Source: Actinoalloteichus fjordicus (lineage in GTDB: Bacteria > Actinomycetota > Actinomycetes > Mycobacteriales > Pseudonocardiaceae). Taken from it: 64,000 nt of DNA. The translations under genes were made by a program, and so were the position numbers. Where the stretch lies: positions 372,001 to 436,000 of the forward strand of contig NZ_CP016076.1 in NCBI RefSeq assembly GCF_001941625.1. The letters run 5' to 3'. This document shows, piece after piece, positions 1 to 9,270 of this stretch (position 1 is the first letter of the stretch; each line of letters opens with the position of its first letter). Below the pieces are notes generated by a model. The model did no database searches. It was not told the origin of the DNA and saw only the letters and a list, made by a program, of their open reading frames with translations.

Positions 1-797
1 TGCGTGTTGGCGCGCGGCTCGGAGGGCGCTCCCATCGGCACCTGGAGCGAGATCGGCCCCGCGTTCTCGAAGACGAACACGATCTCCAGGTTGATTCCCG
101 GCTGGAGGTCGTTGATCAGGTCGGTCAGCGTCACCGTGATCACGTCGTCCTCGAGCGGCAGCCTGTTCTGGGCGTTCGCCTGGCTGGACGGCGTGCTCGT
201 CGAGGTCGCGTCGTCGGTGGCGTCGTCACCCTCGGTGTCAGCACCCGCGGCATCGTCACCCGCAGCGTCGTCACCCTCGGTGCCTGCCGCATCGCCCTCG
301 ACGTCACCGTTCTCGGGGTCGACTTCGACGGTGGACGGGCTTGTCGAACCCTGTTCCTCCTGCTCAGCGAGCCTGCGCTGCGCGTCGGTCCAGTCCGCCG
401 GGTCGACGGTCGCCACGACCGTGGTCCCGCCGGGGATCTCCGTGTCGCCCTCGACCTCGACGAGCGCGGCCGAAGGGCTGGTGATCTCGACCAGCCGGTC
501 CGTCGTCCTGCCGGTGTTCACCAGGGTCATGCTCAGCGGAATACTGGAGCCCGCCGGGTAGAAGTGGTCCTCGCCGACCGGGAAGAGGAGCTGTGCGTCA
601 CGCACCGCCATGTCCCCGACGTCGCCGTTGATGCCGTTGATGACCGGTTCCTTGCGGGAGGTCTGAGTGATCTGACCTGCACTGCAGCCGCTCACAACCA
701 GGGCGAGGCCTGCTGCCAGCGCTGCGGGGATCAGGCGTCCTCGGGACGGGCGGCCTGCGCCGAGCCCATTCCGCACCGTCTGCTCTACGCGTCTCAA
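1..797 (-). CDS. lpqE: Putative lipoprotein LpqE, partial (C-terminus beyond window)
   Basis: Exported lipoprotein of unknown biochemical role. Translating the minus strand from a TTG at 797 gives an open frame to the window edge (about 265 codons). A GAGGAGG ribosome site lies about 8 nt before the TTG. The N-terminus is basic and hydrophobic with a lipobox (VSGC, Cys38), so the protein should be lipid-anchored outside the membrane. A beta-sandwich-like region (residues ~45-130) is followed by an acidic D/E/G/A/T-rich linker (~135-190) and more conserved sequence. The assignment rests on the lipobox and on position divergent from carD, as in mycobacteria (lpqE next to carD). The linker is probably strain-variable. 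The stop codon is not in the window. Confidence 0.75.
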   Translation of the reverse strand, partial: MRRVEQTVRNGLGAGRPSRGRLIPAALAAGLALVVSGCSAGQITQTSRKEPVINGINGDVGDMAVRDAQLLFPVGEDHFYPAGSSIPLSMTLVNTGRTTDRLVEITSPSAALVEVEGDTEIPGGTTVVATVDPADWTDAQRRLAEQEEQGSTSPSTVEVDPENGDVEGDAAGTEGDDAAGDDAAGADTEGDDATDDATSTSTPSSQANAQNRLPLEDDVITVTLTDLINDLQPGINLEIVFVFENAGPISLQVPMGAPSEPRANT

Positions 798-1058
798 TGC
801 GGGTCCTCCTCGTAGACCGTGCCCAGACCAGGCTCCTGACGGGCCCGAGCCCGTGACCTCCTGCGCAGCCTAACCAACGCCGCCAGGCGCCGTGACATCA
901 AGTCCCGACGAACCGTCCGAGGTATTAGTCCACAATGGACCGTCTGGTGGATCTTCTGCCGACGCCCTTGCATGGCCTTCGGCCGTTTGTCAACCCCGGA
1001 CACTGGCGCTGACCTGCGCCGAAGGTTGGTCGGTCGGCCGGACGTGAATTGTCCTGCG

Positions 1059-1067
1059 TGTTAAGAT
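1059..1067 (+). promoter_or_regulatory. Possible extended -10 promoter element of carD
   Basis: TGT-TAAGAT (TG at 1059-1060, TAAGAT at 1062-1067) lies 27 bp before the carD ATG. It fits an extended -10 for a vegetative sigma factor. No good -35 hexamer is seen at 16-18 bp spacing, so this is a suggestion only. Confidence 0.35.
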
Positions 1068-1094
1068 GGCACCAGCGAAAGGGGCAGAGGACAC

Positions 1095-1583
1095 ATGGTT
1101 TTCAAGGTCGGAGAGACCGTCGTCTACCCGCACCACGGTGCCGCTCTCATCGAAGCAATCGAGACCCGTGTGATCAAGGGCGAGGAGAAGAAGTATCTCG
1201 TCCTGAAGGTAGCGCAGGGCGACCTCACCGTGCGCGTTCCCGCAGACAACGCCGAGATCGTCGGTGTGCGGGACGTCGTGGGACAGGAGGGCCTTAATCG
1301 GGTCTTCGAGGTGCTGCGTGCTCCCCACACCGAGGAGCCGACCAACTGGTCTCGGCGGTATAAGGCCAATCTTGAGAAGCTCGCCTCCGGCGATGTGAAC
1401 AAGGTTGCCGAAGTGGTGCGCGATCTCTGGCGGCGTGAGAAAGATCGCGGTCTGTCCGCGGGCGAGAAGCGCATGCTGGCCAAGGCACGACAGATACTGG
1501 TCAGCGAATTGGCCCTGGCCGAGGGCACCGACGAAGGCAAGGCCGAGACTCTCCTCGACGAGGTCCTGGCGACCGCTTCGTGA
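1095..1583 (+). CDS. carD: RNA polymerase-binding transcription factor CarD
   Basis: CarD binds the RNA polymerase beta subunit and stabilises the open promoter complex, especially at rRNA promoters. The product has 162 aa, the usual family length. Residues 1-60 form the Tudor-like RNAP-interaction domain (start [17 protein letters not shown]). The helical C-terminal domain includes Trp85, at the position of the mycobacterial Trp that wedges into the upstream edge of the bubble. The ATG at 1095 has a purine-rich upstream site (GGGGCAGAGG). It is the first gene of a plus-strand run with ispD and ispF, the mycobacterial order. Identification is secure from full-length family character and synteny. 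Confidence 0.97.
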   Translation: MVFKVGETVVYPHHGAALIEAIETRVIKGEEKKYLVLKVAQGDLTVRVPADNAEIVGVRDVVGQEGLNRVFEVLRAPHTEEPTNWSRRYKANLEKLASGDVNKVAEVVRDLWRREKDRGLSAGEKRMLAKARQILVSELALAEGTDEGKAETLLDEVLATAS

Positions 1584-1619
1584 GTCGGACATCCTGAGTA
1601 AACCGAGAAGTAGCTGACA

Positions 1620-2420
1620 GTGAGTGTCATCGCGGTCGTGCCTGCGGCCGGACGTGGCGAGCGGCTGGGCGCCCAGGTGCCCAAGGCGTTGGTCGAGGTG
1701 GCAGGCGAGCCGTTATTGGTACATGCCGTGCACGGCCTGCTGGCTGCGGGGTGTGTCGACCACGTGGTGGTCGCCGCACCTGCGGCCGAGGTCGGTGTGG
1801 TCGTGGCGGCCGTACGGCGCTTCGAGTCCCAGGTCAGCGTGGTGGTGGGCGGCGCTGAACGTGGCGACTCAGTGCGCCTCGCACTGCGCGCGGGCCTGCG
1901 GACGCTGGCCGACGTCGATGTGGTTCTGGTCCACGATGCCGCGCGCGCCTTCACCCCGGTCGAGGTCATCCGCTCCGTGGTCGACACGGTGCGGGCAGGC
2001 TCGGCGGCTGTGGTCCCCGTCCTGCCGGTGTCCGACACCGTCAAGCAGGTCGATGCGACGGGTCTGGTGATCGCCACCCCCGATCGAGCTGGGCTGCGGA
2101 TCGTGCAGACCCCGCAGGGCTTCGACGCCGCCCTGCTTCGCCGTGCGTACGGCATCGCCCCGGAGGACGACGAGTCGTCCCCGCCGTCGTCCGTATCGAT
2201 CCAGGCCACGGACGATGCCGGGCTCGTCGAGCAGCTCGGCGTGCCCGTGCAGACCGTGCCCGGCCATTCACACGCCTTCAAGGTGACCACCCCCTTCGAC
2301 CTCGCGGTGGCCGATGCGCTGCTCACCGGGCAGGCGGGCGACGGGGTGGGGGCAGACGCTCGTCGAGCCGAGCGTGCCGCCGCCGAGTTCCGAGCCCATC
2401 GAGCGGGAGACGCAGGATGA
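1620..2420 (+). CDS. ispD: 2-C-methyl-D-erythritol 4-phosphate cytidylyltransferase
   Basis: Third enzyme of the MEP isoprenoid pathway: couples MEP with CTP to give CDP-ME. The protein has 266 aa from a GTG start. The nucleotide-binding signature [10 protein letters not shown] begins at residue 8 and is followed by PKALVEVAG with the conserved Lys. HDAARAF (~110) and the C-terminal TDDAGLVE segment are also typical. An acidic/Ser-rich insertion ([10 protein letters not shown]) precedes TDDA, and the C-terminal tail is Ala/Arg-rich; both look like lineage-specific padding. It follows carD by 36 bp and overlaps ispF by 4 bp (ATGA), indicating translational coupling. Confidence 0.96.
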   Translation: MSVIAVVPAAGRGERLGAQVPKALVEVAGEPLLVHAVHGLLAAGCVDHVVVAAPAAEVGVVVAAVRRFESQVSVVVGGAERGDSVRLALRAGLRTLADVDVVLVHDAARAFTPVEVIRSVVDTVRAGSAAVVPVLPVSDTVKQVDATGLVIATPDRAGLRIVQTPQGFDAALLRRAYGIAPEDDESSPPSSVSIQATDDAGLVEQLGVPVQTVPGHSHAFKVTTPFDLAVADALLTGQAGDGVGADARRAERAAAEFRAHRAGDAG

Positions 2421-2902
2421 CCATCGAGCTGCCCCGAGTCGGCCTCGGCACCGACGTGCATCCCGTCGAGGCGGGCCGGGACTGCTGGCTGGCCGGCCTG
2501 CACTGGCCCGACGTCGCGGGCTGCACCGGCCATTCCGACGGCGACGTCGCGGCCCACGCCCTGTGTGACGCGATGCTCTCCGCCGCCGCGCTCGGCGACC
2601 TCGGATCGGTGTTCGGCACCTCTTCCGCGCGGTGGGCGGGTGCGCACGGCGTCGAGCTGCTCGGCGAGGTGCGGCGGCGTTTCGAGGCGGCGGGCTACCG
2701 ACTGGGCAACGCGGTCGTGCAGATCATCGGCAACGCCCCTCGGATCGGCCCCCGGCGCGAGGAGGCGCAGCGCGTGCTGTCCGACGCCGCAGGCGGGCCG
2801 GTGAGCGTCACCGCGACGACGACGGACGGACTCGGCCTCACCGGCCGAGGCGAGGGGGTCGCCGCCGTGGCCACCGCGCTACTGGTTCCGCTGACCGTCT
2901 GA
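2417..2902 (+). CDS. ispF: 2-C-methyl-D-erythritol 2,4-cyclodiphosphate synthase
   Basis: Cyclises CDP-ME 2-phosphate to MEcPP in the MEP pathway; acts as a cytosolic trimer. It has 161 aa, normal for the family. The Zn ligands are visible as D13 and H15 (GTDVH) and H47 in [12 protein letters not shown]. The C-terminal [14 protein letters not shown] motif forms the substrate/trimer interface. The ATG overlaps the ispD stop (ATGA), so the two are co-translated, a common actinobacterial arrangement. Confidence 0.97.
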   Translation: MTIELPRVGLGTDVHPVEAGRDCWLAGLHWPDVAGCTGHSDGDVAAHALCDAMLSAAALGDLGSVFGTSSARWAGAHGVELLGEVRRRFEAAGYRLGNAVVQIIGNAPRIGPRREEAQRVLSDAAGGPVSVTATTTDGLGLTGRGEGVAAVATALLVPLTV

Positions 2903-3066
2903 CCGCAGGCACTCCGCGACGACGGAAGACGCCTCGTCGCCACTCGGGTGGCGTGCAGCACAGCGCCGGAGAACGGATGCTCGTCGCCGCTGCGGTGCCA
3001 AGCAGGTCTCCAGAATCCTTGCGCTGCCCCTCGTGATCGGCCCGCCGGACGCCGTACGGTGGACCG

Positions 3067-3765
3067 GTGGCGATTCGTGGGGTGCTGTTCGACTTCTCCG
3101 GAACCCTGTTCCGGCTCGAACCCGGTCCGGCCTGGTTCCGGGGGCTGACCGAGGGGGAGTCGGGCTCGCCGCTGTCGCCGGACGCCGAGGCGGCCCTGAT
3201 CGTCGCGCTCACGGCTCCGGCTGGCGAGGCGGCCGGACTGCCCGAGTCGCTGGCGGACGCCTGGCGACGCCGCGATCTCGACCCGGCGCTGCACAGGGCC
3301 GTCTACGAGGCGATCATCATCGGCGCAGGCATCGACGAGGCGCTGGCCACGCCGCTCTACCGCCGACTGATCCACCCGGATTACTGGCGGGCCTACCCGG
3401 ACACCGAACGGGCCCTGCGCGGCCTTCGCTCCGCTGGAGTCGGCACCGCCGTGGTCAGCAACATCGTCTGGGACGTCCGGTCCGCGCTGGCGAGGATCGA
3501 CTCCGCCGACCTGATCGACGAGTACGTCCTCTCCTACCTGGAGGGGGCGATGAAGCCCGACCTGAAGCTCTTCGCCCTCGCCTGTGACCGGCTGGGCATC
3601 GCTCCCGCCGAGGCGCTGATGATCGGCGACAGCCCGGAGGCCGACGGCGCCGCCGCCGAGCTGGGCTGCCGGGTGGAGATCGTTCCACCGCTGCCTACCG
3701 AGGAACGACCGGACGCCCTGTCGGCCGCATTGCGCAGGCACGGACTCCTCGACGATCACGTCTGA
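3067..3765 (+). CDS. HAD-superfamily hydrolase with altered motif I
   Basis: Predicted HAD-like (subfamily IA type) phosphohydrolase of 232 aa, substrate unknown. Motif I is DFSGTLF (D9, S11), motif II VVSNI, motif III a Lys in MKPDLKLF, and motif IV MIGDSPEAD. A helical cap lies between motifs I and II. The second motif-I aspartate, the usual acid/base in HAD phosphatases, is Ser here, so activity may be weak or of another kind. GTG at 3067 starts just after a GTACGGTGGACC segment with no strong ribosome site. It sits between ispF and cysS, 165 bp after ispF, where mycobacteria have no such gene. Confidence 0.82.
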   Translation: MAIRGVLFDFSGTLFRLEPGPAWFRGLTEGESGSPLSPDAEAALIVALTAPAGEAAGLPESLADAWRRRDLDPALHRAVYEAIIIGAGIDEALATPLYRRLIHPDYWRAYPDTERALRGLRSAGVGTAVVSNIVWDVRSALARIDSADLIDEYVLSYLEGAMKPDLKLFALACDRLGIAPAEALMIGDSPEADGAAAELGCRVEIVPPLPTEERPDALSAALRRHGLLDDHV

Positions 3766-3833
3766 TGGCGTCGAACCCCCGGTTCGTCAACCCTTTCCGC
3801 CTGGCGCAGTGGTGATTCCGTACCATTTCGGCT

Positions 3834-5264
3834 GTGAGCCTGCACCTGCATGACACCGGCACCCGAACAACTCGGGAATTTCGTCCACTTCAGGACGGCG
3901 TGGTGTCGATCTATGTCTGTGGGGCGACGGTGCAGGGGATTCCCCATATCGGCCACGTGCGCAGCGGACTGAATTTCGACGTACTGCGTCGGTGGCTGAT
4001 AGTCGCGGGCTATGACGTGCTGTTGGTGCGCAACGTCACGGACATCGACGACAAGGTCCTCACCAAGGCCGCCGCCGCGGGTAGGCCGTGGTGGGAGTGG
4101 GCCGCGCGATTCGAGCGGGCCTTCGAGGACGCCTACGACGCGCTGGGCTGCCTCGCGCCGTCGATCACGCCGAGGGCCACCGGTCACGTGCCGCAGATGA
4201 TCGAGCTGATGCAGCGGTTGATCGATCGAGGCCACGCCTACGCCGCGGACGGCGACGTCTACTTCTCGGTGACGAGCCACCCCTCCTACGGTGAGCTGTC
4301 CGGTCAGCGCCTGTCCGAGATGCAGCAGGGCGAGACCGCCGCGACCGGCAAGCGCGACCCGCGCGACTTCACGCTCTGGAAGGCCGCCAAGCCGGGAGAG
4401 CCCTCGTGGGAGACGCCCTGGGGTGCGGGGCGCCCCGGCTGGCACCTGGAGTGCTCGGCGATGGCCACCTACTACTTGGGGCCCCGGTTCGACATCCACG
4501 GCGGGGGCGCCGATCTGGTCTTCCCGCACCACGAGAACGAGGTCGCCCAGTCGACGGCGGCAGGCGACGGCTTCGCCGAGTACTGGCTGCACAACGCCTG
4601 GGTGACGATGAGCGGCGAGAAGATGTCGAAGTCGCTCGGCAACACCGTCGGCATCCCCGTGATGCTGGAGCGGGTGCGCGCCCCTGAGCTGCGTTACTAC
4701 CTCGTGTCGGCGCACTATCGGTCGAACCTGGAGTACAGCGAGGAGGCTCTCGCCGAGGCGGCGAAGGCCTATCAGCGCATCGAGGCCTTCGTCCGCAAGG
4801 CGGTCGGGGCCGCAGGCGAACTGCCGGTGGCCGACGCCGGGTCGTCGACCTCGGCGGCCCGTGTCGAGTTCAGCGCCGCGATGGACGACGACCTCAACGT
4901 GCCGAGGGCACTCGCCGTCGTGCACAACCAGGTTCGCCTGGGCAATCAGCTGCTGGCCGACGACTCGAACGGCGACGACGGCGGCAGGCTCGCGGAGCAC
5001 GTCGCCCTGGTGCGGTGGATGCTCGCCTGCCTCGGTCTCGACCCGCTCGGCGCGGAATGGCACACGGCGGCAGGCAGCACCGAGGACCGGGCGGTACAGG
5101 TGCTCGGCGATCTCGTGGAACAGTTGTTGGCCGAGCGGCAGACCGCTCGGGCAGCCCGCGACTTCACGAGCGCCGACGCGATCCGCGATCGACTGCTCGC
5201 TGTCGGGGTCGCCGTCGAGGACGGTCCGGACGGGCCGACATGGACTGTGAAGGACGGCAACTGA
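3834..5264 (+). CDS. cysS: Cysteinyl-tRNA synthetase
   Basis: Charges tRNA-Cys. The 476-aa protein is a class I synthetase. It has [17 protein letters not shown] near residue 29 (the first Zn-ligand Cys and the HIGH motif), GWHLECSAM (second Zn Cys), HHENEVAQS (His/Glu ligands) and the KMSKS loop. The helical anticodon-binding domain follows to the C-terminus. GTG at 3834 is chosen because it gives the standard MSLHLHDT start. The stop overlaps the rlmB start by one base (TGATG). MshC, the mycothiol ligase paralogue, is less likely given carD/ispDF/rlmB synteny and the complete anticodon domain. Confidence 0.95.
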   Translation: MSLHLHDTGTRTTREFRPLQDGVVSIYVCGATVQGIPHIGHVRSGLNFDVLRRWLIVAGYDVLLVRNVTDIDDKVLTKAAAAGRPWWEWAARFERAFEDAYDALGCLAPSITPRATGHVPQMIELMQRLIDRGHAYAADGDVYFSVTSHPSYGELSGQRLSEMQQGETAATGKRDPRDFTLWKAAKPGEPSWETPWGAGRPGWHLECSAMATYYLGPRFDIHGGGADLVFPHHENEVAQSTAAGDGFAEYWLHNAWVTMSGEKMSKSLGNTVGIPVMLERVRAPELRYYLVSAHYRSNLEYSEEALAEAAKAYQRIEAFVRKAVGAAGELPVADAGSSTSAARVEFSAAMDDDLNVPRALAVVHNQVRLGNQLLADDSNGDDGGRLAEHVALVRWMLACLGLDPLGAEWHTAAGSTEDRAVQVLGDLVEQLLAERQTARAARDFTSADAIRDRLLAVGVAVEDGPDGPTWTVKDGN

Positions 5265-6223
5265 TGGCGGGCAACTCTCAGCGGCGCGGCGCGATGCGCA
5301 AGCCCGGAACGAAGAAGGGCGCCGTGACGGGGTCCGGCGGCCAGCGTCGCAAGGCGCTGGAGGGCAGGGGTCCGACGCCGCGCGCCGAGGACCGGCCTTA
5401 TCACCCCGCACATCGGCGTGCCGAGTTGGCCAATCGCGCGGAGGCCAAGCGGGTCCAGCGCGGCAAGGCCGCGGCAGCGGCTCCGGAGACCATCGCCGGG
5501 CGTAACCCGGTGGTCGAGTGCCTGCGGGCCGGGGTGCCTGCCACGGCACTGCACATCGCCACCGGCATCGACACGGACGACCGGGTCGCGGAGGCCGTGA
5601 GCCTCGCCGCAGATGCGGGCATCTCGGTGCTCGAGGTGTCCCGCACGGAGCTGGACCGCATCACCCAGGGCGCCATGCACCAGGGGATCGGCCTTCAGGT
5701 CCCGCCGTTCGACTATGCCCACCCCGACGACCTGCTGGCCAAGGCACGCGAGTCGGGTCGCCAGCCGCTGCTCGTGGCGCTGGACGGGGTCACCGACCCG
5801 CGCAATCTCGGCGCTGTCATCCGCTCGGCTGCGGCGTTCGGCGCCGACGGCGTGGTGGTCCCGCAGCGTCGTAGCGCCGGGCTGACGGCAGTGGCCTGGC
5901 GAACCAGCGCGGGCACGGCGGCGCGGCTGCCGGTGGCCAAGGCCACCAACCTCACCAGGACCCTGAAGGACTGGGCCAAGCAGGGCCTGATGATCGTCGG
6001 ACTCGACGCGGACGGCTCGATCACGGTCGACGAGCTGGACCTGGCCACCGGTCCGCTGGTCGTCGTCGTCGGCTCCGAAGGGCGCGGCCTGTCGCGGCTG
6101 GTCCGGGAGACCTGCGACGCGACGGTGTCGATCCCGATGGCCTCGGACGTCGAGTCGTTGAACGCCTCGGTCGCGACGGGCGTGGTACTGGCCGAGGTTG
6201 CTCGGCGTCGGCGCATCTCCTGA
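5264..6223 (+). CDS. rlmB: 23S rRNA (guanosine-2'-O-)-methyltransferase RlmB-like (SpoU/TrmH family)
   Basis: SAM-dependent 2'-O-ribose methyltransferase of the SPOUT class, 319 aa. The basic N-terminal tail (~1-75, rich in R/K/G) is typical of actinobacterial members and probably binds RNA. It is followed by the substrate-binding domain ([13 protein letters not shown] ~82). The catalytic knotted domain has the three SpoU motifs: [26 protein letters not shown] and [18 protein letters not shown]. The ATG at 5264 sits in TGATG with the cysS stop, so translation is coupled. The frame stays open far upstream inside cysS, but only this start matches the family. Confidence 0.93.
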   Translation: MAGNSQRRGAMRKPGTKKGAVTGSGGQRRKALEGRGPTPRAEDRPYHPAHRRAELANRAEAKRVQRGKAAAAAPETIAGRNPVVECLRAGVPATALHIATGIDTDDRVAEAVSLAADAGISVLEVSRTELDRITQGAMHQGIGLQVPPFDYAHPDDLLAKARESGRQPLLVALDGVTDPRNLGAVIRSAAAFGADGVVVPQRRSAGLTAVAWRTSAGTAARLPVAKATNLTRTLKDWAKQGLMIVGLDADGSITVDELDLATGPLVVVVGSEGRGLSRLVRETCDATVSIPMASDVESLNASVATGVVLAEVARRRRIS

Positions 6224-6310
6224 CGCCGGAGTTCCCCAGGTCGCCCATTTCGGGCACCCGGCGGCTGCCGGTCGGTTAGAGTCGTTCGCCAGACGTCGAT
6301 AAGGCCGAGG

Positions 6311-7744
6311 ATGTCGTTCGCCAGTCCGCTGTTCCTGTGGTACTTCATGCCTGCCGTCCTGCTGGCAGTGCTGATCGCACCCCGGAGTTGGCGCAACGGC
6401 GTCATCGCGGTGGCGAGCCTGGTGTTCTATGCCAGCGGCGCGGGCGGAACCACGCTCCTGCTGCTGGCGTGCATCGTGGTCAACTATCTGGTCGCGCCCG
6501 CATTACAGCCGGACGAATGGGATCTGGAACGGCGGCGTAAACGCTGGCTGCTCATCGGCGTGATCAGCTTCAACCTCTCGATCCTCTTCGTCTGGAAGTA
6601 CGCCGGCTTCGCCACCGAACAGGCCGCCGTGCTCGCGAGCTGGTTCGGCGCCGACCTGCCGGTGGTGGAGCTGGCGTTGCCGATCGGTATCTCCTTCTAC
6701 ACCTTCCATCACATCTCCTATGTGGTGGACATCTATCGGGGCGAGCGACCCGCGCTGCGCAATCCGGTCTCGTTCGTCACCTATATCGCGATGTTTCCGC
6801 AACTCGTGGCCGGGCCGATCATCCGCTATCGCGAGATCGCCGACCAGCTTCCGCAGCAACGCAGTCACCGGCTGGACGACATCGCCGCCGGGCTGCCCCG
6901 GTTCGCGCTCGGTCTCGCGAAGAAGGTCATCGTCGCCGATTCGCTGGCGCCGGTGGTCAACGCGTGTTTCAACACGCCCGCTGAGGATATGACCTTCGCG
7001 ATCGCCTGGTTGGGGGCGATCGGTTACACCCTCCAGCTCTACTTCGACTTCTCCGGCTACTCGGACATGGCGATCGGCTTAGGCCGGATGCTCGGATTCC
7101 GCCTGCCGGAGAACTTCGCCCGGCCCTATTCCTCGGTGACCGTCACCGAATTCTGGCGACGGTGGCACATGTCGCTGTCCCGCTGGTTCCGGGACTACGT
7201 CTACATCCCGCTGGGCGGCAATCGGCATGGGGCGGTGCAGACGTATCGCAATCTCTGGATCATCTTCCTGCTCACCGGGTTCTGGCACGGCGCCGCCTGG
7301 ACGTTCGTCCTGTGGGGGGTGTTCCACGGCGCCCTGCTGGTGTTCGAGCGGGCCACCGGGCGCGATCGTGCTCCCGCAAGCCAGGGCGGTCGAATCGCTC
7401 GCAGGCTGCTGACCACGGGCCTGGTCACGATCGGCTGGGTCGTGTTCCGGTCGCCGGACATGGCTGCGGCGATGAACGTGCTCGGGAACATGCTGGTGCC
7501 CGATCTCGACGGTCTGTCGATCGAGGTCGGCGATGCGCTGAACAACCAGCGGCTGCTGATCCTGGTGGCGGCGCTGAGCGCGTTCTTCCTGCCCGCCAAG
7601 TCGGTGACCGGCCCGTACCTGGAGTCGGCGCGGTCCCGGCCTGCGGCGGTGCTGCGGGTGGCGCTGCTGACGGTCGGCCTCTGGTACGCGGCGATCCTCG
7701 TGGCCACCGGGACGTTCAGCCCGTTCCTCTACTACCAGTTCTAG
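6311..7744 (+). CDS. MBOAT-family O-acyltransferase (AlgI-like)
   Basis: Polytopic membrane O-acyltransferase of the AlgI/DltB type that passes acetyl groups across the membrane to a cell-surface polymer. It has 477 aa with about ten hydrophobic segments. MBOAT landmarks are FWRRWHMSLSRWFRDYVYIPLGG and LTGFWHGAAWTF, with the catalytic His near residue 326. The last codons (Leu-Tyr-Tyr-Gln-Phe-stop) coincide exactly with the left att core of an integrative element, so the coding sequence is intact although the element is inserted there. Its probable partner, the AlgX/AlgJ-like gene at 17846, is now about 10 kb away. The acceptor polymer is unknown. Confidence 0.92.
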   Translation: MSFASPLFLWYFMPAVLLAVLIAPRSWRNGVIAVASLVFYASGAGGTTLLLLACIVVNYLVAPALQPDEWDLERRRKRWLLIGVISFNLSILFVWKYAGFATEQAAVLASWFGADLPVVELALPIGISFYTFHHISYVVDIYRGERPALRNPVSFVTYIAMFPQLVAGPIIRYREIADQLPQQRSHRLDDIAAGLPRFALGLAKKVIVADSLAPVVNACFNTPAEDMTFAIAWLGAIGYTLQLYFDFSGYSDMAIGLGRMLGFRLPENFARPYSSVTVTEFWRRWHMSLSRWFRDYVYIPLGGNRHGAVQTYRNLWIIFLLTGFWHGAAWTFVLWGVFHGALLVFERATGRDRAPASQGGRIARRLLTTGLVTIGWVVFRSPDMAAAMNVLGNMLVPDLDGLSIEVGDALNNQRLLILVAALSAFFLPAKSVTGPYLESARSRPAAVLRVALLTVGLWYAAILVATGTFSPFLYYQF

Positions 7745-9008
7745 CGTCACGAGCCTCTGAACTGGGATTATGCTCGTCTTCGCTCGGTGAGGCCGTCTCC
7801 AGGCCGTCAGCGTCACCAAGTCGTGCGTCGAGCGCTCGCCGAGCCCGCTCATGGCTGGACGGCAGGAGGTGGGTGTAGGTCCGCAGTGTGAAGCCGGGAT
7901 CAGCGTGGCCGAGATACTCGGACAGGGCCTTGACCGACTCGCCGCTGTCGAGCAGCACGGAGGCGTAGTAGTGGCGGAGTGCATGAGTGCCGTCCTTCCT
8001 CTCCGGTGTGGTCATTCCCGCGCGCTGTAAGGCGGGCTTCCAAAGGTCACGGTTGAAGGCCTGGCGCCAGTACGCCTGTCCGCAGTCGTCGGTCATGAGC
8101 AGATCGGCGGTGACGGGTTCTCCGGTGACGTCGTTCCACGGCAGAGTCACCTGTTGTGCGGGGAAGGCCTCCAGATGCGCGTCCAGCCGTCTCAACGTCC
8201 CGGCAGACAGTGGCACGGTCCGACTCTTCTCGCGCTTCGGCCGACAGAAGATCAACTTCCCGTTGACCTGTTGTATCTGCCGGACCACGTGCAGGACGTT
8301 GTTCCGCCGATCGATGTCCTGCGGAGACAAGCCGAACATCTCACCCTGACGAAGCCCGCACGCCGCCCCCAGCGGCACGGTGATCTGTGCTCGATGGGGG
8401 AGGGCGAGGAGTACGGCCTTGACACGGGCATCGGTCCAGGGGACGACCTTGGGCGGTTGGGGCTGTGGCTTGGTTATCGACGCGGCCTTGCAAGGGTTCG
8501 TCCGAATCCGCTTGTCATCGACGGCCGCGCTCAAGATCGACGAGACGTGGATGAAGCAGACAGATCGGTAGCTGGGTGCCGTCCGTCTGTCGGTCATCCA
8601 TCGAATCCACTGGCGGATTTTGCTCGGGTTGATCGCGTGTAGCGGTAGGTCGCCGAGGAAGGGATACACCTGGCTTCGCAAGCGGGAGGGCACGTTGACC
8701 CGTGTCGTGCTCTTGAAGGACTGACCCGCCAGCCACTCTTCGGCGTAGTCACGAAAGAGGATCTTGCCCGCGTCGGGTTCGAGGTAGGTGCCCTGCTTCT
8801 TGTCGTTCTCGACTGAGATGAGGAACTGCTCGGCCAGACGCTTCTGGCGATCGGGAAAGGACTTGGACCTTTCCGTACCAGCAGGATCGAAGTACCGAAC
8901 GCGGTAGCGGAGTCCTCGGCCGTGCAGGTCGGTCTTGACTCGTTGGTTCTTACCGGGAAGATCTGGGTCGGGGATCTCAGCCCACCAACGGTCTTGGATG
9001 TGGCCCAT
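7716..9008 (-). CDS. int: Tyrosine-type site-specific integrase of the AICE
   Basis: Integrates and excises the element. It has 430 aa, with an N-terminal DNA-binding region (~80-180) and a C-terminal catalytic domain. The catalytic set is R220 (CGLRQGE), H342 and R345 (THALRHYY), H368 (LGHAD) and Tyr378 (TLRTYTH). The ATG at 9008 has GGAGA 9 nt upstream; longer frames reach into xis and lack a ribosome site. The 3' end runs through the att core (7729-7745) and stops in host DNA inside the MBOAT gene, a 29-bp convergent overlap. The last residues therefore depend on the integration state. Confidence 0.95.
   Translation of the reverse strand: MGHIQDRWWAEIPDPDLPGKNQRVKTDLHGRGLRYRVRYFDPAGTERSKSFPDRQKRLAEQFLISVENDKKQGTYLEPDAGKILFRDYAEEWLAGQSFKSTTRVNVPSRLRSQVYPFLGDLPLHAINPSKIRQWIRWMTDRRTAPSYRSVCFIHVSSILSAAVDDKRIRTNPCKAASITKPQPQPPKVVPWTDARVKAVLLALPHRAQITVPLGAACGLRQGEMFGLSPQDIDRRNNVLHVVRQIQQVNGKLIFCRPKREKSRTVPLSAGTLRRLDAHLEAFPAQQVTLPWNDVTGEPVTADLLMTDDCGQAYWRQAFNRDLWKPALQRAGMTTPERKDGTHALRHYYASVLLDSGESVKALSEYLGHADPGFTLRTYTHLLPSSHERARRALDARLGDADGLETASPSEDEHNPSSEARDARTGSRGTG
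7729..7745 (+). repeat. attL core, direct-repeat copy 1
   Basis: CTACTACCAGTTCTAGC is identical to 16614-16630. It covers the last base of a Leu codon, Tyr-Tyr-Gln-Phe and the TAG stop of the MBOAT gene plus one base. Flanking bases differ on both sides, so the identity is exactly 17 bp. Confidence 0.92.
7790..7814 (+). repeat. Left copy of putative integrase arm-site repeat
   Basis: This segment (AGGCCGTCTCCAGGCCGTC then AGCGTC) matches 16491-16516 at all but two positions (one substitution and one indel). It lies 44 bp inside the left core, within the int coding sequence, and contains AGGCCGTC twice. Near-identical copies inside both element ends are what arm-type integrase sites look like; the role is inferred. 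Confidence 0.55.
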
Positions 9009-9052
9009 CGGTGTGTCTCCTGTTCGTCGGATTGCGGAAGGATCGGCTCTTG

Positions 9053-9250
9053 TCACGCCGCAGCGGTGTCGGTGCTGGTGGTGGCCCAGGCGCAGACTTT
9101 GGTGGGGTCGTAGCGGAGGTGGCGGCCGATCTTGCGGACGGGTGGCCCCTCGCCGCGCCAGTTCCACTGGTAGAGGGTCTTGACCGGGATGCCGAGGTAG
9201 GCCGAGACGTCCTCGACGGTCCAGAGTGGTTCGAGCCGGGTCGTGGTCAT
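9053..9250 (-). CDS. xis: Excisionase / MerR-like DNA-binding protein
   Basis: Small 65-aa winged-helix protein typical of AICE Xis, which bends DNA at the attachment site to favour excision. The motif WTVEDVSAYLGIPVKTLYQW is the helix-turn-helix, and KIGRHLRYDPTKVCAW is the wing. ATG at 9250 follows AGGGGG 9-10 nt upstream. It lies 44 bp upstream of int and 20 bp downstream of rep on the same strand, the usual rep-xis-int operon of pSAM2-type elements. Confidence 0.9.
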   Translation of the reverse strand: MTTTRLEPLWTVEDVSAYLGIPVKTLYQWNWRGEGPPVRKIGRHLRYDPTKVCAWATTSTDTAAA

Positions 9251-9270
9251 GGCGTTGTTCCCCCTGGTGG

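Noticed and set aside
4-561. Plus-strand open frame of 185 aa at the left edge
   Set aside because: Ser/Val/Ala-rich shadow of the LpqE-like lipoprotein on the minus strand, which has the lipobox and ribosome site.
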